42,202 nt of DNA from Lachnoclostridium sp. (GTDB lineage: Bacteria; Bacillota_A; Clostridia; Lachnospirales; Lachnospiraceae), in NCBI GenBank assembly GCA_015057755.1, contig SVDR01000012.1:1-42202 (forward strand), read 5' to 3'. The position numbers were made by a program, and so were the translations under genes. Positions 16,149 to 24,549 of this stretch are shown here, piece after piece. Below the pieces are notes generated by a model that searched no databases, had not been told where the DNA came from, and saw only the letters and a program-made list of their open reading frames with translations. Position 1 is the stretch's first letter. Each line of letters begins with the position of its first letter.

Positions 16149-16670
16149 ATGAAAAAGAAAATGAATCGTTATGCGGCAGCAATGCTTCTACTATGTGCTG
16201 TGATTACTGCATGTGGGAAAGAAACTGCTCCGGCTGCTGCTGAAACGACACTGGCACCGGAAACTACAGTTGCTATCGAAGAGACAACAGCTGAAATCGT
16301 GACCGAAACAGCAGAGACTATCAAAATGGAAGAAGCTGCGAAAGCGGAAATCACATGGGAAACAATTGCACCGGAAGATGTGAAGGTAGAGAATTACGCA
16401 ATTAGCAGCGGTACTTGGTTTTATCAGGGGATAGAAGATGAGAAAAGTATTGACATGGATGGACTGAAAGGTTTTACCACATATACGGTGGATGCAATTC
16501 CTGAAACGGATGGTTATTTACAGTATATCGGTGTGAATCCGGATGGTTTTCATGAGTTTGAAGTATATGATATTTTTGGTAAATATTTTACATCAATGAT
16601 TTTTGTATCTGAAGATCAGTTTTATCTTGGCGGAGATGAAAATGAATATTATATAAAGTGGAATTATTAG
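16149..16670 (+). CDS. Putative secreted lipoprotein
   Basis: The 173-residue protein has a basic start (MKKKMNR), a hydrophobic core and a lipobox-like VITAC with the lipidated Cys near residue 22, so it is probably anchored to the outer face of the membrane. A low-complexity A/E/T-rich linker (about 26-65) follows, then a compact domain rich in Y, F, D and G (about 70-173) without a recognised motif. Function unknown. It is likely transcribed on its own and lies between the XRE operon and a MATE gene. Confidence 0.75.
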   Translation: MKKKMNRYAAAMLLLCAVITACGKETAPAAAETTLAPETTVAIEETTAEIVTETAETIKMEEAAKAEITWETIAPEDVKVENYAISSGTWFYQGIEDEKSIDMDGLKGFTTYTVDAIPETDGYLQYIGVNPDGFHEFEVYDIFGKYFTSMIFVSEDQFYLGGDENEYYIKWNY

Positions 16671-16724
16671 GTTATGATTTAGGCAATACAAATGAACTGT
16701 TTGCATGATAGAAAGGGGTAAATC

Positions 16725-18200
16725 ATGAAAACAAATGAGAGGCTGCAGACAACACTGGATCGTCTTCCGTATGGTGACGAAATGTTATCCGGTGATTTAA
16801 AGGTTGATAAGAAACTTCCGGAAGGAGTTCAGTCAAAAGAATTATATAAAGACATTATCCGTATCGCATGGCCAAGCTTTGTGGAACTTTTGCTGACACA
16901 GCTGGTATCCATGGTCGATCTTATGATGGTTGGCTCCATGGGCGGAACGGCCAATCCACAGCTTGGTACACAGGCGCTTGCAGCGGTAGGTCTGACGACT
17001 CAGCCGAAGTTCTTACTGATGACTGCATTTGTTGCGATGAATACAGGTGTTACGGCTCTCGTTGCACGATATAAAGGACAAGGTAATCACGAAAAAGCCA
17101 ATCTCGTGGTTCGTCAGGGTTTGTTGTTTACTTTCTGCGCAACGTTGATTATGTCGGTTCTTGGCGTTTTGTTTGCACGTCCGATGGTTGTATTTATGGG
17201 AGCAGAAGAAGAGGCGGTTGCCCAGATGGCCACCATTTATCTTCAGATTCAGATGGCTGGCTTTATTACCATGGCGCTCACAACGACGATTACAGCATCT
17301 CTGCGTGCCGTCGGCGATTCAAGAACCTGCATGATGTACAATATGACTGCCAATCTGGTCAATGTTGTATTTAACTGGCTGTTGATCTACGGTAATCTTG
17401 GATTCCCGGAGATGGGAGTTGCAGGAGCTTCCCTGGCGACTGTGATCGGTCAGTTTGTAGCGTTCATCATTGCTGCATATGTGATTTTAAAAGGAAATGG
17501 ATTCCTGAAACTGGAATTAAAACGTGGTTTCCGTCCGGATAAAGTTGTTTTGACAGATATGCTCGGTATCGGACTTCCTGCAATGGGCGAACAGCTTGTC
17601 ATGAGAGCCGGCATGATCCTTTATGCGAAAACGGTTGCTTCTCTTGGAACTACCGCATTCGCAACACATCAGGTATGTATGAACATCCAGGCATTGTCGT
17701 TCATGAGTGGTCAGGCGTTTGCGGTATCGGCCACATCTTTGATGGGTCAGTCTCTTGGAAAGAGACGTACGGATATGGCTCAGGCTTATACAAGCCGTAC
17801 ACGTACCGTCGGATTCTGTGTTTCCATGTGCCTTGCAGCAGTCTTTGCACTGTTTGGTAAACAGATTGTCGGACTTTACAATAGCGATCCGGAAATCATC
17901 CGTATCGGCGGACACATTATGCTGTTTGTTGCATTGCTGCAGCCGTTCCAGGGCTCTCAGTTTATCATAGCAGGCGGCCTTCGCGGTGCAGGCGATACAA
18001 AGACAACTGCAAGAATTACATTTATTACCGTACTTCTGGTTCGTCCGTTCGTTGCAATGATCCTAGTAAGAACAAGTCTCTGGCTTTATGGTGCATGGGT
18101 TGCTCTTGCATGTGACCAGATTCTTCGAACAGCCCTTGTATTCGCAAGATATAAGAGTGGTAAGTGGAAGACGATCAAGCTGAAGACAGAAACGAGATAA
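16725..18200 (+). CDS. MATE-family efflux transporter
   Basis: The 491-residue protein has 12 predicted transmembrane helices in two homologous halves. MATE landmarks include LTQLVSMVDLMMVGSMG near the first helix and GDTKTTARITFI in the second half, with paired TASLRAVGDSRTCM and AGGLRGAGDTKT motifs after helices 5 and 11. It would export cationic drugs or metabolites using an ion gradient; the substrate is unknown. A hydrophilic N-terminal extension of about 45 residues is slightly longer than usual. GAAAGGGG precedes the ATG. Confidence 0.93.
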   Translation: MKTNERLQTTLDRLPYGDEMLSGDLKVDKKLPEGVQSKELYKDIIRIAWPSFVELLLTQLVSMVDLMMVGSMGGTANPQLGTQALAAVGLTTQPKFLLMTAFVAMNTGVTALVARYKGQGNHEKANLVVRQGLLFTFCATLIMSVLGVLFARPMVVFMGAEEEAVAQMATIYLQIQMAGFITMALTTTITASLRAVGDSRTCMMYNMTANLVNVVFNWLLIYGNLGFPEMGVAGASLATVIGQFVAFIIAAYVILKGNGFLKLELKRGFRPDKVVLTDMLGIGLPAMGEQLVMRAGMILYAKTVASLGTTAFATHQVCMNIQALSFMSGQAFAVSATSLMGQSLGKRRTDMAQAYTSRTRTVGFCVSMCLAAVFALFGKQIVGLYNSDPEIIRIGGHIMLFVALLQPFQGSQFIIAGGLRGAGDTKTTARITFITVLLVRPFVAMILVRTSLWLYGAWVALACDQILRTALVFARYKSGKWKTIKLKTETR

Positions 18201-18220
18201 TTGTTTTAAATTAAAAACAT

Positions 18221-18256
18221 GCCGTCAAGTGATTTCACTTGACGGCGGTTTGCTTT
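18221..18256 (+). terminator. Terminator after MATE gene
   Basis: Perfect 12-bp stem GCCGTCAAGTGA (18221-18232) and its complement (18235-18246) with a TT loop, followed by GGTTTGCTTTTT. Its core is also the first of three GTCAAG/CTTGAC inverted repeats. Confidence 0.75.
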
Positions 18257-18312
18257 TTCTATATAATGTCATTGTCAAGAAAAACACTTGACGTCAAGCA
18301 AAAATGCTTGAC
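18224..18312. repeat. Three tandem GTCAAG-N7/8-CTTGAC inverted repeats
   Basis: Copies at 18224-18243 (spacer 8), 18274-18292 (spacer 7) and 18293-18312 (spacer 8). The last two abut, forming CTTGACGTCAAG. The third copy contains the -35 TTGAC of the ylxM promoter. Confidence 0.7.
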
Positions 18313-18336
18313 AAATAAAAATGTATGTAGTATGAT
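18308..18336 (+). promoter_or_regulatory. Promoter of the ylxM-ffh operon
   Basis: TTGACA (18308-18313), a 17-base spacer and TATGAT (18331-18336), 18 bases before the ylxM start. Confidence 0.8.
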
Positions 18337-18353
18337 GCTACAGGTGACATGAT

Positions 18354-18695
18354 ATGGAAAAAATTGTGGAACAGGGTTTGCTGTATGATTTCTACGGCGA
18401 ACTGCTGACAGAGCATCAGAGAAATATCTACGAGGGTGTTGTGTTCAACGATATGTCCCTCAGTGAAATAGCCGAAGAGCAGGGGATTAGCCGTCAGGGT
18501 GTTCATGACCTGGTAAAGCGGTGTAACAAGATCCTGGCCGGCTACGAAGAGAAACTGAAGCTTGTTCAGAAATTCAACCAGACAAAACAGATGGTTGGAG
18601 AAATCAAAGAACTGGCTGGAGCCTACAAGCGAACCGGCGATAAAAGCCTGATCGATCAGATAGAGGCACTGTCTGAGGAAATTGGAAGGCTCTAA
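18354..18695 (+). CDS. ylxM: YlxM family DNA-binding/SRP-associated protein
   Basis: The 113-residue protein carries a sigma-70 region 4-like helix-turn-helix: YDFYGELLTEHQRNIYEGVVFNDMSLSEIAEEQGISRQGV. This is the UPF0122 (YlxM) family, always next to ffh in Firmicutes and shown in streptococci to associate with the signal recognition particle. The C-terminal third is a charged helix. It is 19 bases upstream of ffh in the same transcript. Confidence 0.93.
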   Translation: MEKIVEQGLLYDFYGELLTEHQRNIYEGVVFNDMSLSEIAEEQGISRQGVHDLVKRCNKILAGYEEKLKLVQKFNQTKQMVGEIKELAGAYKRTGDKSLIDQIEALSEEIGRL

Positions 18696-18714
18696 CCTTT
18701 AAGGGAGACGCTAA

Positions 18715-20085
18715 ATGGCATTTGAAAGCTTAGCTGATAAACTGCAAAATGTCTTTAAGAACTTGAGAGGCAAAGGTCGTCTGACTGAAGCTGACGTAAA
18801 GGCTGCGCTGAAAGAAGTCAAAATGGCTCTTTTGGAAGCGGATGTAAGTTTTAAAGTTGTAAAGCAGTTTGTAAATTCTGTACAGGAGCGTGCAGTTGGA
18901 CAGGATGTTCTTTCCAGCTTAACTCCGGGACAGATGGTTATAAAAATTGTAAATGAGGAACTCGTAAAGCTTATGGGTTCTGAGACCACAGAGATTGCCT
19001 TAAAACCGCAGAATGAGATCACAGTCATTATGATGATCGGTCTTCAGGGTGCTGGTAAGACAACGACAACTGCAAAGCTTGCAGGTAAGTTTAAGGCAAA
19101 AGGCAGAAAGCCTCTTCTCGTGGCCTGTGACGTTTACCGTCCGGCTGCTATTAAGCAGTTGCAGGTAAACGGCGAGAAAGTCGGAGTTCCGGTTTTCTCT
19201 ATGGGTGACAACCAGTCCCCGGTCAATATTGCAAAAGCAGCCATTGAACATGCAAAGAAAGAAGGCTGCAACCTGGTATTCTTAGATACCGCAGGCCGAC
19301 TCCAGATCGATGAATCGATGATGGATGAGCTTGTAAATATCAAAGAGGCTGTAGAAGTACACCAGTCCATCCTTGTTGTCGATGCTATGACAGGTCAGGA
19401 TGCTGTAAACGTAGCCGGAACCTTCAATGAGAAGATCGGTGTTGACGGTGTAATCCTTACAAAGCTGGATGGCGACACAAGAGGTGGTGCGGCACTTTCG
19501 ATTCGTTCGGTAACAGGAAGACCGATCCTCTACGTTGGTATGGGTGAGAAACTTTCCGACTTGGAACAGTTTTATCCGGACCGTATGGCTTCCCGAATCC
19601 TCGGAATGGGTGATATCCTTTCTCTGATCGAGAAGGCAGAGCTTGAGGTTGACGAAGCGAAAGCGAAAGAGATGACTCAGAAGCTTCGCAAAGCAGAGTT
19701 CGATTTCAATGATTTCCTGGAACAGACCAACCAGATCAAGAAAATGGGCGGTATGAACAGTATCCTGAGCATGATGCCGGGTATGAACCAGTTAAAAGAT
19801 GTTGAGATCGATGAGAAGTCCATGAACCGTATCGAAGCGATCATTCTTTCCATGACAAAAGAGGAGAGGGCAAATCCAAACCTTTTAAATCCATCCAGAA
19901 AGAAACGAATTGCAAAAGGTGCAGGTGTGGATATCGCTGAGGTAAACAGACTCGTAAAACAGTTCGAACAGTCCAGAAAGATGATGAAGCAGATGTCCGG
20001 TATGATGTCCGGAAAACGCAAAGGAATGGGCGGACTTGGCGGTCTTGGAAACCTGATGGGCGGCAAATTCAAAATGCCGTTCTAA
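18715..20085 (+). CDS. ffh: Signal recognition particle protein Ffh
   Basis: The 456-residue SRP54 homologue has an N-terminal helical bundle, a GTPase domain with GLQGAGKTTTTAKL (about 108), DTAGR (about 190) and TKLDGDTRGG (about 250), and a methionine-rich M domain (300-456) ending GGLGNLMGGKFKMPF. It binds SRP RNA and signal sequences and delivers ribosomes to FtsY at the membrane. Length and motifs are normal. AGGGAG precedes the ATG. Confidence 0.98.
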   Translation: MAFESLADKLQNVFKNLRGKGRLTEADVKAALKEVKMALLEADVSFKVVKQFVNSVQERAVGQDVLSSLTPGQMVIKIVNEELVKLMGSETTEIALKPQNEITVIMMIGLQGAGKTTTTAKLAGKFKAKGRKPLLVACDVYRPAAIKQLQVNGEKVGVPVFSMGDNQSPVNIAKAAIEHAKKEGCNLVFLDTAGRLQIDESMMDELVNIKEAVEVHQSILVVDAMTGQDAVNVAGTFNEKIGVDGVILTKLDGDTRGGAALSIRSVTGRPILYVGMGEKLSDLEQFYPDRMASRILGMGDILSLIEKAELEVDEAKAKEMTQKLRKAEFDFNDFLEQTNQIKKMGGMNSILSMMPGMNQLKDVEIDEKSMNRIEAIILSMTKEERANPNLLNPSRKKRIAKGAGVDIAEVNRLVKQFEQSRKMMKQMSGMMSGKRKGMGGLGGLGNLMGGKFKMPF

Positions 20086-20177
20086 ACAAACTTATGAAAG
20101 CAAATGCGACAGAGCATAGCTGATATATTTTTTAGTACAAAAACAAATACTTATTTAATTTTAGGAGGAAATTTATC

Positions 20178-20423
20178 ATGGCAGTTAAGATGAGATTAAG
20201 AAGAATGGGTCAGAAGAAAGCACCGTTTTATAGAATCGTTGTAGCAGATTCCAGAAGCCCGAGAGATGGTCGCTTCATCGAGGAAGTTGGTTACTATGAT
20301 CCGAACACAAACCCGAGCACAATCAAATTCAACGAAGAAGCAGCTAAGAAATGGTTAGCAACAGGTGCTCAGCCGACAGAGACAGTTGGCAAGCTCTTAA
20401 AGGTAGCTGGTATCACAGAATAA
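20178..20423 (+). CDS. rpsP: Ribosomal protein S16
   Basis: The 81-residue protein starts [29 protein letters not shown], the S16 hallmark, with the [14 protein letters not shown] motif following. It binds 16S rRNA during 30S assembly. AGGAGG lies 10 bases upstream. The 92-base gap after ffh has no clear terminator, so it probably belongs to the same operon. Confidence 0.98.
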   Translation: MAVKMRLRRMGQKKAPFYRIVVADSRSPRDGRFIEEVGYYDPNTNPSTIKFNEEAAKKWLATGAQPTETVGKLLKVAGITE

Positions 20424-20437
20424 TTACGAGGTTGTCT

Positions 20438-20665
20438 ATGAAGGAATTGGTTGAAGTTATCGCCAAGGCACTGGTTGATAATCCAAACGAGGTTGTGGTT
20501 ACAGAATCCGAGAAAGAAGATGAAATCATTATCGAGCTGAAGGTTGCATCCAATGATATGGGTAAAGTAATCGGTAAGCAGGGACGTATCGCAAAAGCAA
20601 TCCGTTCTGTAGTGAAGGCAGCTTCTTCCAAGATGGATAAAAAAGTAATCGTTGAGATTCAGTAA
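20438..20665 (+). CDS. khpA: KH-domain RNA-binding protein KhpA (YlqC)
   Basis: The 75-residue protein is a single KH domain: IIIELKVASNDMGKVIGKQGRIAKAIRSVV contains the GxxG-type loop (GKQG). In Firmicutes KhpA pairs with KhpB/Jag and affects cell elongation and RNA metabolism. The ATG at 20438 gives the normal family length; a longer frame upstream overlaps rpsP and is not used. It lies 14 bases after rpsP. Confidence 0.94.
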   Translation: MKELVEVIAKALVDNPNEVVVTESEKEDEIIIELKVASNDMGKVIGKQGRIAKAIRSVVKAASSKMDKKVIVEIQ

Positions 20666-20671
20666 CAGAAA

Positions 20672-20712
20672 AGAGCTGCGGTCAGAGTGATTTGATTGCA
20701 GCTCTATTTTTA
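20672..20712 (+). terminator. Terminator or attenuator between khpA and rimM
   Basis: AGAGCTGC (20672-20679) pairs with GCAGCTCT (20698-20705) and is followed by ATTTTTAATTT. No promoter is obvious before rimM, so it probably only partly stops transcription. Confidence 0.65.
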
Positions 20713-20729
20713 ATTTATTGGAGGTTTCC

Positions 20730-21242
20730 ATGGAAAATTTATTACGGGTTGGAGTTATTACATCCACACACGGTGTACGTGGTGAAGTGAAAGTATTCCC
20801 GACAACGGATGATATGAATCGTTTCAAAAAACTGAAAACCGTAATTTTAGATACAGGAAAAGAACATAAGACTTTGAATGTAGAGAGTGTCAAGTTCTTT
20901 AAGAACATGGTCATTCTGAAGTTCAAAGGATTTGATAATATCAATGATGTTGAGATGTGGCGTCAGAAAGACCTTCTTATCACAAGAGACCAGGCTGTGA
21001 AATTAAGTCCGGATGAAAACTTTATCGTGGATCTGATCGGACTGACTGTTGTGACTGATGAGGGCGAAACGCTTGGCATCATGCAGGATGTGCTTCAGAC
21101 AGGCGCCAATGATGTCTACATTGTAAAAATGGCTTCCGGAAAAGAAGTATTGCTTCCTGCTATCAAGGACTGCATCCTGAATGTGGATCTTGAAAAGGGA
21201 GAGATGCTTGTACACGTTCTGGACGGTCTGCTGGATCTGTAG
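20730..21242 (+). CDS. rimM: 16S rRNA processing factor RimM
   Basis: The 170-residue protein has the N-terminal RimM domain ([22 protein letters not shown]) and a C-terminal PRC barrel ([31 protein letters not shown]). It helps late 30S maturation, binding S19. The ATG at 20730 follows GGAGGTTTCC; an upstream TTG at 20718 precedes the binding site and is rejected. trmD follows 9 bases downstream, the conserved order. Confidence 0.96.
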   Translation: MENLLRVGVITSTHGVRGEVKVFPTTDDMNRFKKLKTVILDTGKEHKTLNVESVKFFKNMVILKFKGFDNINDVEMWRQKDLLITRDQAVKLSPDENFIVDLIGLTVVTDEGETLGIMQDVLQTGANDVYIVKMASGKEVLLPAIKDCILNVDLEKGEMLVHVLDGLLDL

Positions 21243-21251
21243 GAGGAAGCG

Positions 21252-22037
21252 ATGAATTTTCATGTTTTAACGTTATTTCCGGAGATGGTCTCCAATGGTC
21301 TGAATACCAGCATCCTCGGACGTGCCACAGAAAAAGGCCTTCTTTCTTTTGATGTGATCAATATCCGCGATTATACACTGGAGCGTCACGGTAAAGTCGA
21401 TGATTATCCGTATGGCGGCGGAGCAGGAATGGTGATGCAGGCAGAACCGATCTACCGTGCTTATGAAGCGCTGGTAGAAAAGATCGGTCATAAGCCGCGC
21501 GTGGTCTATATGACACCGCAGGGCCGTGTATTCAACCAGAAGATCGCAGAAGATCTTGCCAAGGAAGATGACCTTGTGTTCCTTTGCGGACACTACGAGG
21601 GCATTGACGAGCGTGTGCTGGAGATGATCGCAACGGACTATCTCTCCGCAGGTGATTACGTTCTTACGGGCGGTGAACTGCCGGCAATGATGATGATCGA
21701 CTGCATTTCCAGACTGGTTCCGGGTGTATTAAATAATCATGTTTCTGCCGAATTTGAATCCTTCCATGATAATCTGCTGGAATATCCGCAGTATACAAGA
21801 CCGGAAGTATTTATGGGAAAACAGGTTCCGCCGATCCTTCTTTCCGGACATCATGCAAACGTGGAGAAATGGCGCAGAGAACAGTCGATCATCCGAACAC
21901 TGGAGCGCAGACCGGAGCTTTTAGAGGACGCCTTTCTTTCTAAAAAAGAGAAGAAATTTTTAAATCAGCTGTTGGCAGAGAAAGCCGCTGAGGCAGAAGC
22001 AAAAGCAAATGCTGATGTTTCTGAGGATACAGAGTAA
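21252..22037 (+). CDS. trmD: tRNA (guanine-N1)-methyltransferase TrmD
   Basis: TrmD makes m1G37 in tRNAs and prevents +1 frameshifts. The 261-residue protein has the SPOUT knot motifs PYGGGAGMVMQ, FLCGHYEGIDERV and GDYVLTGGELPAM. The last 20 residues are an alanine/glutamate-rich tail beyond the usual end. AGGAGG directly precedes the ATG. Confidence 0.98.
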   Translation: MNFHVLTLFPEMVSNGLNTSILGRATEKGLLSFDVINIRDYTLERHGKVDDYPYGGGAGMVMQAEPIYRAYEALVEKIGHKPRVVYMTPQGRVFNQKIAEDLAKEDDLVFLCGHYEGIDERVLEMIATDYLSAGDYVLTGGELPAMMMIDCISRLVPGVLNNHVSAEFESFHDNLLEYPQYTRPEVFMGKQVPPILLSGHHANVEKWRREQSIIRTLERRPELLEDAFLSKKEKKFLNQLLAEKAAEAEAKANADVSEDTE

Positions 22038-22069
22038 TATTTGTAATACAAAAGAGGAGATGATGTCCC

Positions 22070-23440
22070 GTGGGTGCAAGAATAACGAAATCCAAAGACA
22101 CGGACATGACTCATGGACCAATTATTAAGTTATTGATCCTGTATGCCATTCCGCTGCTGCTCGGAAATCTTTTCCAACAGCTTTACAATACCGTAGACAG
22201 TCTTGTCGTCGGCAACTTTGTCGGAACGCAGGCTCTGGCTGCCATTGGTTCCACAACCAGTATCTGCAATACACTGGTGAAATTTTTCAATGGTGTTTCC
22301 ATCGGTGCCAGTGTGATCATCAGCCAGTGTTACGGTGCACATGACAATGAAAAGCTTTACAAGTCCGTTCAGACCACCATGTCTTTGACGTTCCTGTTTG
22401 GAATCGTTTTTACGATCCTGGGCTATGTTATGACCCCGTTTATGCTTCGTCTGATGGCAACTCCGGAAGATGTTTTGCCATTGTCAGCTCAATATCTGAG
22501 AATTTACTTCCTCGGAATCTCCGGACTTCTCGTATATAATATGGGAAGCGGTATTTTAAGAGCGGTAGGCGATTCCAGACGACCGCTGATGTTTTTGATC
22601 TTTTCCAGTATTATGAACATTGTACTGGATCTGATACTCGTGCTGGTATTCGACATGGGAATTGCAGGCGTGGCGATGGCTACGATCATTTCTCAGTTTG
22701 TGTCTGCTTTCCTGGTACTGCTGCTTTTGAGCCGCTGTACAGAAAGCTACCGTTTTGATCCAAAAGGACTGTGTCTGGATCTGGACATTGTAAAACGAAT
22801 TCTGGTGGTAGGACTTCCTACAGGCATTCAGCAGTCCCTGACAGCATTTTCCAATGTCTTTGTTCATTCTTATATAAATGCCTTTGGATCAGCCTGTATG
22901 GCCGGCTGGAGCTGTTATTCAAAGATCGACCAGTTTATCTTTCTTCCGATGCAGAGCATGGGAAGCGCTGCCACGATGTTTGTCGGACAGAATGTCGGAG
23001 CAAAGGATACCAAACGTGCCAAAGAAGGAAGTATCAAGGCACTGTCCATGGCGATCCTTTTTACAGCGATCTGCTGTATCACACTCTGGATCTTTGCACC
23101 GCAGATGGTAGCGTTGTTTAACAGAGAACCGGAAGTGATCTATTACGGTGTTTTGACTTTACGTCAGAATCTATGTTTCATGGCATTCTGCTGCTTTAAT
23201 CAGGTGCTTGCAGGCGCATTGAGAGGTACCGGTGATGCAAAGACACCGATGTATTATCTGCTGTTTTCTCAGGTTGTGGTGCGCCAGATTTATCTGTTCT
23301 TGATATCCAGAGTGTTCCCGGGAAATTTCCGTTTGATCGCATTTGCGTTCCCGGTAGGATGGATGCTGTGTTCAATTTTCATGTCCACGCATTTCTTCCG
23401 TATGGATTGGGAAAAAATTACAAAAAAACACAAAAATTAG
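22070..23440 (+). CDS. MATE-family efflux transporter (second)
   Basis: The 456-residue, 12-helix transporter starts at a GTG, 10 bases after GAGGAGA. Landmarks are LFQQLYNTVDSLVVGNFVGT, GILRAVGDSRRPLMF and LAGALRGTGDAKTPMYY, the duplicated MATE motifs. It resembles the NorM/DinF-like group common in Clostridia. It interrupts the usual trmD-rplS order of the ribosomal operon; rplS has its own promoter after it. Substrate unknown. Confidence 0.93.
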   Translation: MGARITKSKDTDMTHGPIIKLLILYAIPLLLGNLFQQLYNTVDSLVVGNFVGTQALAAIGSTTSICNTLVKFFNGVSIGASVIISQCYGAHDNEKLYKSVQTTMSLTFLFGIVFTILGYVMTPFMLRLMATPEDVLPLSAQYLRIYFLGISGLLVYNMGSGILRAVGDSRRPLMFLIFSSIMNIVLDLILVLVFDMGIAGVAMATIISQFVSAFLVLLLLSRCTESYRFDPKGLCLDLDIVKRILVVGLPTGIQQSLTAFSNVFVHSYINAFGSACMAGWSCYSKIDQFIFLPMQSMGSAATMFVGQNVGAKDTKRAKEGSIKALSMAILFTAICCITLWIFAPQMVALFNREPEVIYYGVLTLRQNLCFMAFCCFNQVLAGALRGTGDAKTPMYYLLFSQVVVRQIYLFLISRVFPGNFRLIAFAFPVGWMLCSIFMSTHFFRMDWEKITKKHKN

Positions 23441-23452
23441 TACAATTAGTAC

Positions 23453-23481
23453 TTGCATTATATTGAAACATATGTTATAAT
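23453..23481 (+). promoter_or_regulatory. Promoter of rplS
   Basis: TTGCAT (23453-23458), a 17-base spacer and TATAAT (23476-23481), followed by a leader of about 80 bases. Confidence 0.75.
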
Positions 23482-23502
23482 TCCAAATTGTGAAATAAGA
23501 GA

Positions 23503-23543
23503 GATGTTCCGCTGGCATAGAAATCCTAGTGCGTAAGAACATC
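23503..23543 (+). promoter_or_regulatory. L19-type ribosomal protein leader
   Basis: GATGTTC (23503-23509) pairs with GAACATC (23537-23543), enclosing CGCTGGCATAGAAATCCTAG and GCG, in the leader of rplS. An autoregulatory L19 leader is known in Firmicutes; position and outline fit, but the consensus was not tested. Confidence 0.6.
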
Positions 23544-23569
23544 GAATAAAATTTAGGAGGTTCACTGAG

Positions 23570-23917
23570 ATGAACGAGATTATTAAGAATATTGAAGCTG
23601 GTCAGTTAAAAGCAGAAATCCCGAGCTTCAACGTAGGTGATACTGTAAGAGTATTTGCTAAGATCAAAGAGGGTAACCGCGAAAGAATCCAGGTTTTCGA
23701 GGGCACAGTTATTAAGAGACAGAACGGTGGCGTTCGTGAGACTTTCACAGTAAGAAAGAACTCCAACGGTATCGGTGTTGAGAAGACATGGCCGCTTCAC
23801 TCTCCGGCAGTAGAGAACATCGAAGTAGTTAGAAGAGGTAAAGTACGTCGTGCGAAACTTAACTACTTAAGAGACCGCGTAGGTAAAGCTGCTAAGGTTA
23901 AAGAGTTAGTAAGATAA
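23570..23917 (+). CDS. rplS: Ribosomal protein L19
   Basis: The 115-residue protein matches L19 throughout: [31 protein letters not shown], then [20 protein letters not shown] and [20 protein letters not shown]. It sits at the 30S-50S interface. AGGAGG is 9 bases before the ATG. Its own promoter and leader separate its control from the upstream ffh-trmD genes. Confidence 0.98.
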   Translation: MNEIIKNIEAGQLKAEIPSFNVGDTVRVFAKIKEGNRERIQVFEGTVIKRQNGGVRETFTVRKNSNGIGVEKTWPLHSPAVENIEVVRRGKVRRAKLNYLRDRVGKAAKVKELVR

Positions 23918-23935
23918 TTCATTTGGCGGATTTGA

Positions 23936-23963
23936 AGGGACAATGAAAATTGTCCCTTTTTTT
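23936..23963 (+). terminator. Terminator after rplS
   Basis: Perfect stem AGGGACAAT (23936-23944) and ATTGTCCCT (23949-23957), loop GAAA, followed by seven T. Confidence 0.9.
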
Positions 23964-23990
23964 CATCTAATCCGAACGGAGGTGAGGAGT

Positions 23991-24536
23991 ATGGAATTTT
24001 ATCAGGAGCCGGAAGAAAGTGCGATCCAGACTCTGGTAAACTGGGTTGTCGATATTATCGTTGTCGTCGCATTTGCATGTTATCTTGTATATTCTGTAGG
24101 AAGCCGTATCGAAGTAAGCGGAAGTTCGATGAATCCGGTACTGAGTTCCGGTGATGTCGTATTGGTAAACCGCATTCAGTATGATCTGGGAACGCCTGAG
24201 AGATACGATATCGCAGTATTTGAAAAAGAGAACTCCTCATACAATATGAAACGAATCATTGGGCTACCGGGAGAAACAGTTCAGATTAAAAATAATCTGG
24301 TCTACATCGATGGAAAGCCTTTAGATACAGAAGATCCGCTTGGACAGGCGACGATCGCCGGTATTGCAGAATATCCGGTTGAATTAGGGGAAGATGAGTA
24401 TTTTCTTCTTGGTGATAACCGTGAGTCCAGCGAGGACAGTCGTTTTTCCGGAATTGGTATGATAAAACGAGACCAGTTAACCGGAAAAGTATGGTTGAAA
24501 TTTCAGCCTATTGAAGAGTTTGGGCTGATCCACTAA
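23991..24536 (+). CDS. lepB: Signal peptidase I
   Basis: The 181-residue type I signal peptidase has one N-terminal membrane anchor (about 18-36) and the catalytic dyad Ser46 (SGSSMNP) and Lys87 (MKRIIGLPGE), then the GDNRESSEDSR box. It cleaves Sec and Tat signal peptides on the outer membrane face. The ATG at 23991 follows GGAGGTGAGGAG; a longer frame starting at 23943 lies inside the upstream terminator and is rejected. Confidence 0.96.
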   Translation: MEFYQEPEESAIQTLVNWVVDIIVVVAFACYLVYSVGSRIEVSGSSMNPVLSSGDVVLVNRIQYDLGTPERYDIAVFEKENSSYNMKRIIGLPGETVQIKNNLVYIDGKPLDTEDPLGQATIAGIAEYPVELGEDEYFLLGDNRESSEDSRFSGIGMIKRDQLTGKVWLKFQPIEEFGLIH

Positions 24537-24549
24537 TAGGAGGTACGTG

